A stretch of DNA of 64,000 bases from Prevotella fusca JCM 17724 (GCF_001262015.1 NZ_CP012074.1:826501-890500); one strand, 5' to 3'. Positions 33,120 through 46,043 are shown, numbered from the stretch's first letter. A program made the numbers and translations. The notes: generated by a model not told the origin, from the sequence alone.

Positions 33120-34544
33120 ATGAGTAGAAAAAGAAAGCCATTACCCGTTCTGGAAAATGTCACAATAGAAGCTGTGGCTGCCGAAGGTAAATGTGTTGCA
33201 CATGTTGATGATAAAGTTATCTTTGTTCCTTTTGTCGTCCCCGGGGACGTTGTAGACCTGCAGGTACGCAAGAAGAAGCGCAGTTACTGTGAAGCTACGG
33301 TCATCCGTTTCATCAGCAAGAGCGCTGTGCGTGAAGAGCCTATGTGTGAACACTTCGGTATCTGTGGCGGCTGCAAGTGGCAGAACCTGCCTTACAGCGA
33401 GCAGCTGAAAGCAAAGCAGCAGCAGGTTTACGACCAGTTGAGCCGCATAGGCAAGGTGGAACTCCCTGAGTTCCACCCTATTATGGGTTCGGTTCACACA
33501 AAAGAATACCGTAACAAACTCGAATTCGGCTGCGCCAACAAACGCTGGTACACCGTTGAGGAGTTGCAAGCATTGCCAGAAGGCGTCGGCTTGTCGGAAG
33601 GTGCCATCGGCTTCCATATCACAGGAGCTTTCGACAAGGTCTATCCTATTGAGAAATGCTGGCTGATGGACAATCTCTGCAACGAAATCCGCAATGACAT
33701 CCGTGACTATGCACTCAGCACAGGAATGAAGTTCTATGACATCCGTGCACAGCATGGCTTGCTGCGTGACATCATGGTGCGCAACTCCAACACGGGCGAA
33801 TGGATGGTCCTCGTACAGTTCCATTATGACGAAGAGGGAGACGACGAGCGTGCAAAGGCTTTGATGCAACATATCGCTGACCGTTTCCCACAGATTACCT
33901 CTCTATTCTATGTTGACAATCAGAAAGGAAATGACACTTTCAACGACCTCGACCTCATCCTCTTCAAGGGTAATGACCATATCTTTGAGACGATGGAAGA
34001 CCTGAAATTCAAGGTAGGTCCAAAGAGTTTCTATCAGACTAACACCGAACAGGCTTACCATCTTTATTCAGTAGCTCGGGAGTTTGCAAACCTTACCGGT
34101 AACGAACTCGTATATGACCTTTACACAGGAACAGGAACCATTGCCAACTTCGTTGCCAAGAAAGCTAAGAAAGTAATCGGTATCGAGTATGTTCCAGAGG
34201 CCATAGAAGATGCAAAGGTAAACTCCGGGGTCAACGAGATTGACAACACGCTCTTCTATGCAGGTGACATGAAAGACATTCTGACAGAAGACTTCATCCG
34301 AAAACACGGACGCCCGGATGTCATCATCACCGATCCCCCACGTGCAGGAATGCACCCTGACGTCGTCAATGTCATCCTCGGTGCCAGCCCGAAACGTATC
34401 GTTTACGTCAGCTGTAACCCTGCCACACAGGCACGTGACCTTGCTCTACTCGATGCCGACTACAAGGTTTCGGCTGTCCAGCCAGTCGACATGTTCCCAC
34501 ATACACCACACGTAGAGAACGTTGTGCTATTGGAGAAAAGGTAG
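33120..34544 (+). CDS. rlmD: 23S rRNA (uracil-C5)-methyltransferase, RlmD/RumA-like
   Basis: 474 residues from ATG 33120. A TRAM domain (about 10-65, EAVAAEGKCVAHVDDKVIFV) comes first, then the iron-sulfur cysteines in MCEHFGICGGCKWQNLPY, then the SAM-binding domain with VYDLYTGTGTIANFVAKKA and the catalytic motif IVYVSCNPATQARDL. It methylates a uracil in rRNA or tRNA using SAM. The choice between RlmD and the related RlmC/TrmA types is based on TRAM plus the four-cysteine cluster. The promoter overlaps the region upstream of 33120, which fixes the start. It is probably monocistronic. Confidence 0.9.
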   Translation: MSRKRKPLPVLENVTIEAVAAEGKCVAHVDDKVIFVPFVVPGDVVDLQVRKKKRSYCEATVIRFISKSAVREEPMCEHFGICGGCKWQNLPYSEQLKAKQQQVYDQLSRIGKVELPEFHPIMGSVHTKEYRNKLEFGCANKRWYTVEELQALPEGVGLSEGAIGFHITGAFDKVYPIEKCWLMDNLCNEIRNDIRDYALSTGMKFYDIRAQHGLLRDIMVRNSNTGEWMVLVQFHYDEEGDDERAKALMQHIADRFPQITSLFYVDNQKGNDTFNDLDLILFKGNDHIFETMEDLKFKVGPKSFYQTNTEQAYHLYSVAREFANLTGNELVYDLYTGTGTIANFVAKKAKKVIGIEYVPEAIEDAKVNSGVNEIDNTLFYAGDMKDILTEDFIRKHGRPDVIITDPPRAGMHPDVVNVILGASPKRIVYVSCNPATQARDLALLDADYKVSAVQPVDMFPHTPHVENVVLLEKR

Positions 34545-34592
34545 AAAAATCATCACTTAAACACAATTTTCAGATATAACAGGTTGCCTTCT

Positions 34593-34640
34593 ATGCCTGC
34601 TTACGGAAGCAAAGTTTCCAAAAGCCCGCACAGCAGGCAT
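34593..34640 (+). terminator. Hairpin after rlmD
   Basis: ATGCCTGCT pairs with AGCAGGCAT, with an inner GGAA/TTCC, followed by CTTTACCTT. A probable terminator. Confidence 0.55.
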
Positions 34641-34706
34641 CTTTACCTTATATATATAGCAGTCTGAACTTACAAAGAAAAACACATAATAAAAGACAGA
34701 TAATAT

Positions 34707-34737
34707 TTTGTTGATACTTGATAAAATATTATCTTTG
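34707..34737 (+). promoter_or_regulatory. Porin promoter
   Basis: TTTG (34707-34710), 19 bases, TATCTTTG (34730-34737), with about 60 bases of leader. Confidence 0.8.
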
Positions 34738-34797
34738 CATTATTAACATCTGTATTATCAACCAAAACATATTATCGTTACCTAAAATTTCATAGTC

Positions 34798-35934
34798 ATG
34801 AGAAAAACAATTATCCTAACAGCAATGGTGTTATGTTCTGTTTTTGGCAAAGCACAGACCCCGAAGTGGATCAATAATGTAAAACTGTCAGGCTATGGTA
34901 TCGTGCAATATCAATATAATGGTTTGCACAACAGTCAGACCAGCAAGTCAAACACCTTCAATCTTCGTTTGGGACGTGTCTCACTTGACGGTCGTATCCT
35001 TGACGACTGGGCTTGGAAGGCACAGCTGCAGTTCAACGGCAATACATCCACATTGGGTGCATCTCCACGTGTAATAGACCTCTTTATAGAATGGCAGAAA
35101 TACGATTTCTTCCGTGTGAAGGCAGGAGAGTTCAAGAATCCTTTTACCTTCGACAACCCAATCCATCCTATCGACCAAGGATTTATGAGTGCGGCACAGA
35201 GCGTTCTGAAGTTAGCCAGCTTCTCTGACCGTGCAGGTGCACAGCCCTCTAACGGGCGTGACATCGGTGTTCAGATACAGGGTGATTTCCTGAAAAACAA
35301 TGCGGGCAGAAATCTCGTTCACTATCAAGTGGGCGTATTCAACGGACAGGGTATCAACGTGAAGGATGTTGACCAGCAGAAAAACATCATCGGAGGCGTA
35401 TGGGTAATGCCTGTAGAGGGCATGAGATTAGGATGGTTCGGATGGACTGGGTCATACGCCCGGAAGGGAAGCTGGACGGACGAAGCAGGAAATCCACAGA
35501 CAGGTGTACGCAGCCTGCAGCAGCGTCGCTATGCTGTTTCAGCCGAGTACAAGGTGAATGACTGGACTGTCCGCTCAGAGTTTGTTCATTCTACCGGCTA
35601 TGGCTTTGCCAAAGCACTCAGCAACACCGACAATGCGGCAGCAACTGACTGTAGTCTGAGTGCTGACGGCAACAAGGCTCAGGGTGTCTATGCACTGGTT
35701 ATTGCACCTATCATCCCCAAGAAATTCCACGCCAAGGCACGTTACGACATGTACCAGCCATCAGATGGTGCACAGAAACAGCGCACACAATATGACGTAG
35801 GGCTTGACTACCAGCTCACCAAGAACCTTGAACTGAGTGGTATTTATTCTTACGTTCACGACCGCGCACAGAATGGTCCTACAGGACATCCCAACTACTC
35901 CATGTTTGATTTAGAACTGAGTTTCCGCTTCTAA
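34798..35934 (+). CDS. Outer-membrane porin, OprO/OprP (phosphate-selective) type
   Basis: 378 residues. A signal peptide ends in VFGKAQT. The mature part is a beta-barrel pattern of alternating strands (VKLSGYGIVQYQYNG, then FNLRLGRVSLDGRILDDWAWK and VKAGEFKNPFTFDNP) and ends in Phe (LELSFRF), the outer-membrane insertion signal. GEFKNPF and the surrounding loop correspond to the family core that contains the basic ladder of phosphate/pyrophosphate porins. The exact substrate here is inference. It stands alone with its own promoter and terminator (35947-35984). Confidence 0.88.
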   Translation: MRKTIILTAMVLCSVFGKAQTPKWINNVKLSGYGIVQYQYNGLHNSQTSKSNTFNLRLGRVSLDGRILDDWAWKAQLQFNGNTSTLGASPRVIDLFIEWQKYDFFRVKAGEFKNPFTFDNPIHPIDQGFMSAAQSVLKLASFSDRAGAQPSNGRDIGVQIQGDFLKNNAGRNLVHYQVGVFNGQGINVKDVDQQKNIIGGVWVMPVEGMRLGWFGWTGSYARKGSWTDEAGNPQTGVRSLQQRRYAVSAEYKVNDWTVRSEFVHSTGYGFAKALSNTDNAAATDCSLSADGNKAQGVYALVIAPIIPKKFHAKARYDMYQPSDGAQKQRTQYDVGLDYQLTKNLELSGIYSYVHDRAQNGPTGHPNYSMFDLELSFRF

Positions 35935-35946
35935 AATAAAAAAGTA

Positions 35947-35984
35947 AAAAATCACGGATATACAATGCGTATATTCGTGATTTT
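35947..35984 (+). terminator. Porin terminator
   Basis: AAAATCACG and ATATAC pair with GTATAT and CGTGATTTT; the stem ends in TTTTT. Its distal arm runs into the promoter-like TATCTTTG of the next small gene. Confidence 0.8.
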
Positions 35985-36054
35985 TATATCTTTGTACCAA
36001 TTAATGTGAATTTATACTAACGACAAGAAATATATTGTACAAACTCTAAAAAGC

Positions 36055-36219
36055 ATGACAAAACATCATCACCACCATAGTCATAGCCAAAGGAGGCACA
36101 ACGCCCCCTCTACTCCGGCAGCACGTCGCCGCCAGACACTGAACAGAATCATGAAAATCATCGCAACTATCATTGCGCTGGGAGTTACCGGATTGGTCTA
36201 CTGGTTGTATAACAACTAA
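36055..36219 (+). CDS. 54-residue histidine-rich single-pass membrane protein
   Basis: The frame begins MTKHHHHHSHSQRRHNAPST and ends in YWLYNN. Five consecutive His residues and a further His/Arg-rich stretch occupy the N-terminal 30 residues; residues about 33-52 (IMKIIATIIALGVTGLVYWL) form one transmembrane helix. A TATCTTTG box lies near 35986-35993 and there is no SD. The gene is too short to be a chance repeat product and uses sensible codons. The layout suggests a cytoplasmic metal-binding (nickel, zinc or copper) or RNA/DNA-contacting tail anchored in the membrane. The function is unknown and the His run is not an engineered tag position in any obvious vector context. Confidence 0.65.
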   Translation: MTKHHHHHSHSQRRHNAPSTPAARRRQTLNRIMKIIATIIALGVTGLVYWLYNN

Positions 36220-36475
36220 AGCCAAACAAGACAAAAGCAAGCTAATTAACTGCACCTAACATCCATCTGGCAATAATATTACTGACACCAGACAAGCATG
36301 CCATAAACGCTTTGTAATCTATTGCTGTCCGATAAAACTTAAATGGTATATGGCTCCAATGCAGAGTCTCTTTTAAGCAGATAACAGCGTGTTGTCTTTG
36401 AAAAAGCGAGCCTGCTAATCCAAAAAGTATTGTTTGCTTATGGCAGCACAGCACTTCTCAAACAACAAGTTGCTC

Positions 36476-36575
36476 GCATCCCAGCAACATATTGACATGG
36501 TGTTATTGGTCAACACCAATGGTGTTGACCAATAACACCACTTGTGCTGGGCAACAACACGTCGGTTAAAAATGG
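36476..36575 (-). repeat. Palindromic repeat family C, copy 3, with a perfect 43-bp palindrome
   Basis: TGGTGTTATTGGTCAACACC plus A (36498-36518), one spacer base, then its exact reverse complement (36520-36540). Outer arms CCCAGCA (36480-36486) and TGCTGGG (36545-36551) extend it. On the minus strand it aligns with the copy at 6447-6540. Confidence 0.85.
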
Positions 36576-36673
36576 AAAAAGAGGGTGTTACTGTCGTTAT
36601 AATCAGATATAGCAAGACACTAATGGCTAATTTATAGGGAAAAGGCTTATCGGACACCAATCATTATAATCAT

Positions 36674-36715
36674 ATTACAAACGCTTTGTAATGATATTAC
36701 CAGTGCTTGGTAACA
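36674..36715. repeat. Two tandem short hairpins
   Basis: ATTACAAACGCTTTGTAAT and, a few bases on, TTACCAGTGCTTGGTAA: two near-identical stem designs in the otherwise empty 36580-36757 stretch. The first recurs as AACGCTTTGTAAT near 36305. Confidence 0.5.
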
Positions 36716-36757
36716 ATCTTGTATGAAGTTAATAAACCGGCATTCCGTTTACAGCAA

Positions 36758-37822
36758 TCATCTATCCTTGTGTACTATATGCAGGTGATAATGCGACCCA
36801 TCATAATCTATACGCATCATCCGTTCATGAAACTCATTCCGAACTGACAATGCCAAGGCAACATGTCCCATCGTGTGCCGCAGATTGATTTCAACAACAG
36901 GATGAAGCATGAACCCCACATCAGATGCAACTATCATCATATCAACACCTAATGCACCATGATAAACGCCTCGCAACTTACTGGAAAGCAACTGTTCCAA
37001 TACATCTGCAACCTTATCCAGCAATTCACCCGACACATAAGCCGTCAGTACTGACCGCTTCTCCGACTCACCAGCAAGGCTATTACCAACATACGCTCCA
37101 TTGACTGTATGGAAGACCGACAGACCAGCATAATGAACACCGTCCGCATCAGAGAAGAACTCCATGCCGAAATCCTTTACCTTATTGTAATAAGGCTCAA
37201 CCATGATACCGCCCTGACTCTTGACAACATTCTTAGCCCAGTTTGCCAAAGCCGCATCCAAGACCGTATCAACATAGCGTACTCCCCGCCCGCTACTGCT
37301 CCAAGGAGCTTTAATTACAGCCTTCCCTGTATCGTTTAGAACACGCTCTAACTCCACAATATGATCTACATAGGAAGCCTCACCGAGCAGGACAGGGTTT
37401 GCAAGACGCTCCAACACCCCTTTCAATACAGCAGAAGAGAACTGACGGTTGCTAAGTTTCCGAATCTCTGAAAGCTGTACATCATCAGGCAAAACCGCAA
37501 CACTGACACCCATCTGTTCCAACTGGAACTTCACAGCCGAGTCCCATCCCCAAGGCTGCACCTTGCCAACCTGCCCTGCCAGACGTTCCATTTCCTTTCT
37601 ATCAACAAAGCGAACCTGCTCGCTATAACGCATGAGACGACGGGCATGATGACTGGCAGAAGCCATGTTCTCAACCAACACACAGTCGCCCTCCCTTGCC
37701 CAAAGGGCTGGCAGATACTCCAGGTCGTAACGCAGTTGCCTACCGGCATGCGGAGCCGTAAAGTACTTATTATCATAAGCTAACGCTATGTCATGTTCGG
37801 GATTAAATACGTGTAGTGTCAT
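36758..37822 (-). CDS. ATP-grasp-like conserved hypothetical protein
   Basis: 354 residues, cytoplasmic. The N terminus (MTLHVFNPEHDIALAYDN) is a distinctive block. Residues about 160-320 look like an ATP-grasp core: a nucleotide loop at VIKAPWSSSGRGVRYV, a GIMVEPYYNKVKDFGMEFF strand that would hold the substrate side, and the metal-binding end VEINLRHTMGHVAL, in which Glu and Asn are the usual ligands. This predicts ligation of a carboxylate to an amine with ATP, substrate unknown. It is monocistronic with its own promoter (37846-37876). The assignment rests on motif reading only. Confidence 0.7.
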   Translation of the reverse strand: MTLHVFNPEHDIALAYDNKYFTAPHAGRQLRYDLEYLPALWAREGDCVLVENMASASHHARRLMRYSEQVRFVDRKEMERLAGQVGKVQPWGWDSAVKFQLEQMGVSVAVLPDDVQLSEIRKLSNRQFSSAVLKGVLERLANPVLLGEASYVDHIVELERVLNDTGKAVIKAPWSSSGRGVRYVDTVLDAALANWAKNVVKSQGGIMVEPYYNKVKDFGMEFFSDADGVHYAGLSVFHTVNGAYVGNSLAGESEKRSVLTAYVSGELLDKVADVLEQLLSSKLRGVYHGALGVDMMIVASDVGFMLHPVVEINLRHTMGHVALALSVRNEFHERMMRIDYDGSHYHLHIVHKDR

Positions 37823-37845
37823 TGAAAACCTTTGTTTATATTGTA

Positions 37846-37876
37846 CAAAGGTACATCAAAGCAAATGTAACACAAA
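37846..37876 (-). promoter_or_regulatory. Promoter of the ATP-grasp-like gene
   Basis: TTTG (37873-37876), 19 bases, TACCTTTG (37846-37853) on the minus strand. Confidence 0.75.
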
Positions 37877-37912
37877 ATAAAAACAAAAAAAATCATTTTT
37901 TGCTATCTATAG

Positions 37913-37944
37913 TTTGCAAATAAGAGAAATAAATAGTAACTTTG
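37913..37944 (+). promoter_or_regulatory. Promoter of the AAA ATPase (and possibly nifJ)
   Basis: TTTG (37913-37916), 20 bases, TAACTTTG (37937-37944). Confidence 0.82.
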
Positions 37945-37975
37945 CATTTACATTATATTATATAACGGGAACAAG

Positions 37976-39160
37976 ATGGACGCATTCTTTCGCACTCATA
38001 CATACCTGGTGGAGCATGTAAATGCCCCAGTGCGTCGCCGTCTCATGGATGAGATAAACTGGGATGACAGACTCATTGGTATCAAGGGTACGAGAGGCGT
38101 AGGAAAAACCACTTTCCTTCTGCAATATGCCAAAGAACGCTATGCCTCTACAGACCGCCAATGCCTTTACATAAACATGAACAACTTTTACTTCCAAGGC
38201 AGGGGCATTGCAGACTTCGCAGGCGAATTCTGCCGCCTTGGAGGGAAAGTACTGCTGATTGACCAGGTATTCAAGCAGCCTGACTGGAGCCGTGAGCTTC
38301 GTCTGTGTTATGACAATTATCCAGGGCTGAAGATTGTATTCACGGGCTCAAGCGTCATGAGGTTGAAAGAAGAAAACCCCGAACTTAATGGTATTGTAAA
38401 AAGCTATAACCTTCGGGGCTTTTCATTCCGCGAATTTCTGAATCTACAGACAGACTTGAAGTTTGAGCCTTATACACTAAAGGATATACTAAACAATCAT
38501 GAGGAGATTACCAGACAGATTCTCTCCAAAGTGAGTCCGATGAAATACTTCAAGGACTACATTCACCATGGTTTCTACCCTTTCTTCCTGGAACACCGGA
38601 ACTTTTCTGAGAATCTTCTGAAGACAATGAACATGATGACCGAGGTGGACATTCTTCTCATCAAACAGATAGACCTGAAGTATCTCACCAAAATCAAAAA
38701 GCTGTTCTACCTTCTGGCACTTGAGGGACCTAAGGCTCCCAACATCAGCAACCTTGCCAAAGAAATCAACACGAGCCGAGCTACGGTAATGAACTACATC
38801 AAGAACCTTGCCGATGCACGACTCATCAATCTTGTTTACCCAGTCGGACAGGAATTTCCCAAGAAGCCTGCAAAGGTAATACTGCAGAATTCCAATCTGA
38901 TATATGCCATCTACCCTATCCAACTTGACCAGCAGCAGGTCATGGAAACCTTCTTCGTCAATGCCATACAAGAGGTGTGTTCTGTGAACGAAGGCAACAA
39001 ACAGGGTATTTACATCATCAATCAAAAAGAAAAGTTCAAGGTGTGTGACACTGGGAAAACCAAAAAGAGATTCAGTAGCGACACAACCTATACTATATAC
39101 AATACTGAAGTGGGAAAAGAGAACCAAGTACCGCTTTGGCTGATGGGTTTCCTTTATTAG
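37976..39160 (+). CDS. AAA-family ATPase (AAA_14 type)
   Basis: 394 residues. The Walker A motif is GIKGTRGVGKTTFLLQY near residues 34-50; the Walker B is VLLIDQV near 89, where the usual Glu after Asp is Gln (LIDQVFKQPDW), and an IVFTGSS sensor follows. The C-terminal third has a winged-helix-like ISNLAKEINTSRATVMNYIKNL module and an end resembling the DUF4143 region. Such ATPases are widespread and poorly understood; some are tied to mobile elements or defence. It ends 46 bases before nifJ, so nifJ may be read from the same promoter, an odd but possibly accidental pairing. Confidence 0.85.
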   Translation: MDAFFRTHTYLVEHVNAPVRRRLMDEINWDDRLIGIKGTRGVGKTTFLLQYAKERYASTDRQCLYINMNNFYFQGRGIADFAGEFCRLGGKVLLIDQVFKQPDWSRELRLCYDNYPGLKIVFTGSSVMRLKEENPELNGIVKSYNLRGFSFREFLNLQTDLKFEPYTLKDILNNHEEITRQILSKVSPMKYFKDYIHHGFYPFFLEHRNFSENLLKTMNMMTEVDILLIKQIDLKYLTKIKKLFYLLALEGPKAPNISNLAKEINTSRATVMNYIKNLADARLINLVYPVGQEFPKKPAKVILQNSNLIYAIYPIQLDQQQVMETFFVNAIQEVCSVNEGNKQGIYIINQKEKFKVCDTGKTKKRFSSDTTYTIYNTEVGKENQVPLWLMGFLY

Positions 39161-39206
39161 GCAAGACCAAAAACATTATAACAATATTCATTTAATAAAT
39201 TTCAAA

Positions 39207-42782
<3,576 letters not shown>

Positions 42783-42835
42783 TCACCTACCACACAGATT
42801 GAATAAATATAGTCAGAGCACTATATAGTATACGC

Positions 42836-42872
42836 AAAGAGACTTCTCCAACATGGAGGAGTCTCTTTTTTT
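42836..42872 (+). terminator. nifJ terminator
   Basis: AAAGAGAC and TCTCC pair with GGAG and GTCTCTTT around a short loop; T7 follows. Confidence 0.9.
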
Positions 42873-43189
42873 ATTTCCCCAAACGTGGATTATCCCCTTA
42901 AAGAAGATAGTTCTATTAATCTGGCATCAGTAATCAGCGCATAAACTTTTTCCCGTCTAACTACAAGGTTATTTCTTTTTTATAAAGAGTTGTACTATCC
43001 AAAAGCAAACATAAATTATATGACAAAAGGGATTTCCTTTTCCAAATACAAAACGATACTATCTATATAAAACCTCATTTTCGCAGCGTTTTTCCTTGTG
43101 AGGCGATTTTATATGTTGAGATGTCTTTTTGGGCTCTATATGTTGACATGAGGCTCTTCGGGGAGGCTTGAGGCTTGTCTATGCATAAA

Positions 43190-43727
43190 ATCAGACGGTC
43201 TCACAAAGGAGGATAAAGCACAAAATAAAAATGCAGAAAAAGCAAACAAATACCATGTCTTTCCGTCTTCAACAAACAACTTATTCCCATATCAATCAAC
43301 GTTTGTAAACTATTTTCATACAACTCAAAACCAATACATGGTCTCTTGGCTATGAAAAGACGCCCAATTGACTTGCAATAGATGCCCTTTTGAGGTCTAA
43401 CTGACGCCCTTTTGAAGTCCAATTAAGCACCTTTTCTTGCATGACCTTATAACCAATTGATTTACTGTTGGTTGCAAACTTGCTTTTTACACGTGTTTTT
43501 GCCTTTATCTGTAGGTATTTTATCCGAAATTATGTCATGATTTTTCAATCCGTTGCCTGCTGTTTCAAAGTATTTACATGAAAAGGTTTTCTGCATCGGA
43601 GGATGATAACAAAGTAGGTAGCCTAGACGGTCTTGGCTATGTTTTTATTTAATGCATAACTTCAGTTCTTTCATTAAAGCTATACGAAAAACATCCACGC
43701 ATTTTTCAAAGCCCAACTTTGAAAAAC
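43190..43727 (+). repeat. Array repeat family A, long copy 5
   Basis: Units at 43346-43367, 43368-43389, 43390-43411 and 43412-43433, then the AACCAA...TTGGTT hairpin and the GGTTGCAAACTTGC stretch. It is nearly identical to copies 3 and 7 over about 500 bp. Its right end is replaced by another hairpin, TTTTTCAAAG/CTTTGAAAAA (43702-43711 with 43717-43726). Stretches 42873-43189 and 43728-44078 hold no gene; the latter has a CCAAGTG/CACTTGG hairpin near 43854-43893. Confidence 0.8.
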
Positions 43728-44078
43728 GTCTATGATGTGATAAATTCCTCCGAAAGAAATGATATTCTCGTTTTTAATTGCTACCTTTGTCATGTCAGAT
43801 TTTTGCTTGTTTATTATTTGATAGCACTAAGATAGGTGAAAATTCTGACATATCCAAGTGTTTTGAGGACTTTGTTTCTCAGGCACTTGGATTTCTCACA
43901 AGAAATAATGCTGCGGAAATAAGGTAAAAGAGATTACGTAGTAAGATAGGGGTGTAATTATTGGGACAGACAACAAGTACAAACTCAATATTCCCTCCAA
44001 ACAGATAGAGTAAACATTTTTTCACAACTTAAAAGTTAAATCATCCTAACAAGACAAACAAGTGAACAGAATTATACC

Positions 44079-44086
44079 TATCTTTG
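44079..44086 (+). promoter_or_regulatory. -7 element of the Ala-rich lipoprotein gene
   Basis: TATCTTTG at 44079-44086, 47 bases before the start; no good -33 element. Confidence 0.55.
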
Positions 44087-44133
44087 ACGAGAATTCAAAA
44101 GAAACTTCCAATTTTACCTAAACTAAAGAAATT

Positions 44134-44691
44134 ATGAAGAAAGTTTTTATTATGGCAATCGCCGTAGCAGCGATGACGCTGACAAGTTGTAACAACAGTA
44201 AGACAAATGCACCAAAGGCTGATGCTGAAGCAGCTATGACTGATTCTGCTACTAACGAATCTACTGCAGCAGCTGAAGCTCCAGCTAACGCTGACCAGCT
44301 GGTTGAACAGCTCAACGAGAAAGTGAAGGCAAAGGATGGCAAGGGACTGTCTGAACTGCTTACTAACGCCCAGACAAAGATGGCTGAACTGGCTCAGAAG
44401 AACCCACAGGAGGCTCAGGAATACATCACCAAGCTCCAGCAGTGGATGCTTGACAACTCTGAGAATCTTCAGGCTGCATTGAAGGCTTCTGGTAATGAAG
44501 CTGCAGCTGAGGCTATCGGTGCTGCAATCGGTGCTGCTTCAAAGGCTGACGCAAAGGCTATCACTGAGGGTATGGCAAAAGCACAGGAGGCTGCCAAATC
44601 AGTAACACCAGAGCAGATGGAAGCTGCTAAGAAGGCTGCACAGGAAGCTGCTGCAAAGATGCAGGGCAAAGGCGGCGAAGCTGCACAGTAA
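44134..44691 (+). CDS. Alanine-rich helical lipoprotein
   Basis: 185 residues with a lipoprotein signal ending in TLTSC (Cys19). The mature part is dominated by Ala, Lys, Glu and Gln in heptad-like runs such as DQLVEQLNEKVKAKDGKGL and AAKKAAQEAAAKMQGKGG, predicting a long helical or coiled-coil domain facing the periplasm or surface. No enzymatic motif is present. Codon use is strongly biased to GCT and AAG, indicating high expression. It is monocistronic with a very strong terminator (44729-44776). Confidence 0.8.
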   Translation: MKKVFIMAIAVAAMTLTSCNNSKTNAPKADAEAAMTDSATNESTAAAEAPANADQLVEQLNEKVKAKDGKGLSELLTNAQTKMAELAQKNPQEAQEYITKLQQWMLDNSENLQAALKASGNEAAAEAIGAAIGAASKADAKAITEGMAKAQEAAKSVTPEQMEAAKKAAQEAAAKMQGKGGEAAQ

Positions 44692-44728
44692 GCAATGAAG
44701 GACTTAAGTTCCTAAAAACATAAGTCTC

Positions 44729-44776
44729 ACCCTCAACCCTTTTTCGTATCGAACAGGGGTTGAGGGTATTTTTTTT
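44729..44776 (+). terminator. Terminator of the Ala-rich lipoprotein gene
   Basis: ACCCTCAACCC (44729-44739) pairs with GGGTTGAGGGT (44757-44767), then an eight-T run. Confidence 0.92.
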
Positions 44777-44819
44777 AACCGAAATCAGTTATCAGAGTGC
44801 TTTGAAAACATACGTCAAA

Positions 44820-45165
44820 AAAATGTTGTTATTGCCTGATAATAGGACAGACATACATCAGCATGTAATACATGTAGACTCTTTCAAGGAAATGCAAACA
44901 GTTCTTGAACAAGCAATTTGGAGCTGCGAAATATCTTTACATAACATGCCGAAAAGTCTTCTTTGAATCATAAACAGGCTCTACAAAAGCACACGTGTAC
45001 AACCAACAGAATATCAACTAATTACAAAGTGGTAAAATTATCAGTGCTTAAATGGGTTCTAACTAACGCCCTTTTAACCTTCAATTAAGCCTTAGTTAGA
45101 CCTCAATTAAGGCTTAGTTGCAACGCAATTAAGCATCTATAATTTTCTATGATTGATTTTATTAT
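44820..45165 (+). repeat. Repeat family B, copy 2
   Basis: Aligns with 10165-10490. It ends in three degenerate 21-22-base units: CTTTTAACCTTCAATTAAGC, TTAGTTAGACCTCAATTAAG and TTAGTTGCAACGCAATTAAG (starting near 45070, 45091 and 45113), so it carries the same array logic as family A with a CAATTAAG core. Bases 45166-45300 show nothing further. Confidence 0.65.
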
Positions 45166-45308
45166 TACAAAAAGGAAGTTTTGCCAAGTTGGTCGGTAGG
45201 ATTTTATGGTGTCTTGAAGTAGTGAGTATTTCAAATGCTCGATAGATGTTAAACACACCTTATTATATAATATACCCATGACTGGCACATTTAACCAAAT
45301 AGTTTTCG

Positions 45309-45316
45309 TATCTTCG
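45309..45316 (+). promoter_or_regulatory. -7-like element directly before the GNAT start
   Basis: TATCTTCG at 45309-45316 is only four bases before ATG, so the transcript would be leaderless or nearly so. Confidence 0.45.
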
Positions 45317-45320
45317 CACC

Positions 45321-45893
45321 ATGATTAGGATTGAAGATGCACAAAAAGAGCAGGCAGCAGCGATAGCCCACCTGATAATGGAGGCAATGAACTACGACTG
45401 CTGTCAGTGGTTTGCAGGACCTGACCACACCTTGGAAGAGTTTCATCAGCTGATAACAACACTTGTGGAACGTGATGACTCACAATACTCCTATCTTAAT
45501 ACGCTTGTTGCAATAACAGAGAGCAACAATATTGCTGGTATCTGTGTCAGCTACGACGGTGCCACACTTCGCAGACTTAGGCAGCCCTTCGTTGATGGAG
45601 CACTGGCTGTTTTCGGGCGTGATTACTCGGACATGGATGACGAGACAACAGCAGGTGAGCTGTATGTTGATTCACTTTGCGTGGACAAGGATTTCCGTGG
45701 ACAAGGAATTGCCACACAACTGCTTGAAGCCACAATAGCAAAGGGCAGGAAGATGAATCTACCCACAGGACTGCTCGTTGACACAGGAAATCCACAGGCA
45801 GAACGGCTTTATCATCACGTAGGCTTCGTTTACGTGGATGATAATGAATGGGGAGGTCACAAGATGAAACACCTACAGAGGAAATTCGGCTGA
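45321..45893 (+). CDS. GNAT-family N-acetyltransferase
   Basis: 190 residues. The acetyl-CoA motif VCVDKDFRGQGIATQLLEA is visible near residues 118-136, written here as DKDFRGQGIATQLL, followed by the LLVDTGNPQAERLYHHVGFV end of the fold. The family transfers an acetyl group from acetyl-CoA to an amine; the substrate is unknown. Many free-standing Bacteroidales GNATs modify small amines or protein N termini. It stands alone on the plus strand between the family B repeat and the cobalamin locus. Confidence 0.88.
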   Translation: MIRIEDAQKEQAAAIAHLIMEAMNYDCCQWFAGPDHTLEEFHQLITTLVERDDSQYSYLNTLVAITESNNIAGICVSYDGATLRRLRQPFVDGALAVFGRDYSDMDDETTAGELYVDSLCVDKDFRGQGIATQLLEATIAKGRKMNLPTGLLVDTGNPQAERLYHHVGFVYVDDNEWGGHKMKHLQRKFG

Positions 45894-46043
45894 TTTATTT
45901 CCAATGCCCATAAACAGAAACGTATACAACATTTCAGCTTATTGGGATAAACAAAGCATGTATTCTGCAACCAATATAGAATGATAAAGCACGAACGGCA
46001 TGTAGAGATTGACTTGCATAAGACACAGAAAGACACGACATTA

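Noticed and set aside
36242..36660. Two small minus-strand ORFs around the family C palindrome
   Set aside because: They include the palindrome and repeat sequences and show no start signals.
43854..43893. CCAAGTG/CACTTGG hairpin as a further small RNA
   Set aside because: The upstream TACCTTTG (43782-43789 region) has no -33 element at the right distance and no T-run follows, so support is too weak.
44760..44966. 68-residue ORF starting MRVFFLTEIS
   Set aside because: It starts inside the T-run of the lipoprotein terminator and lies in repeat family B; the homologous stretch at 10165 contains stop codons.
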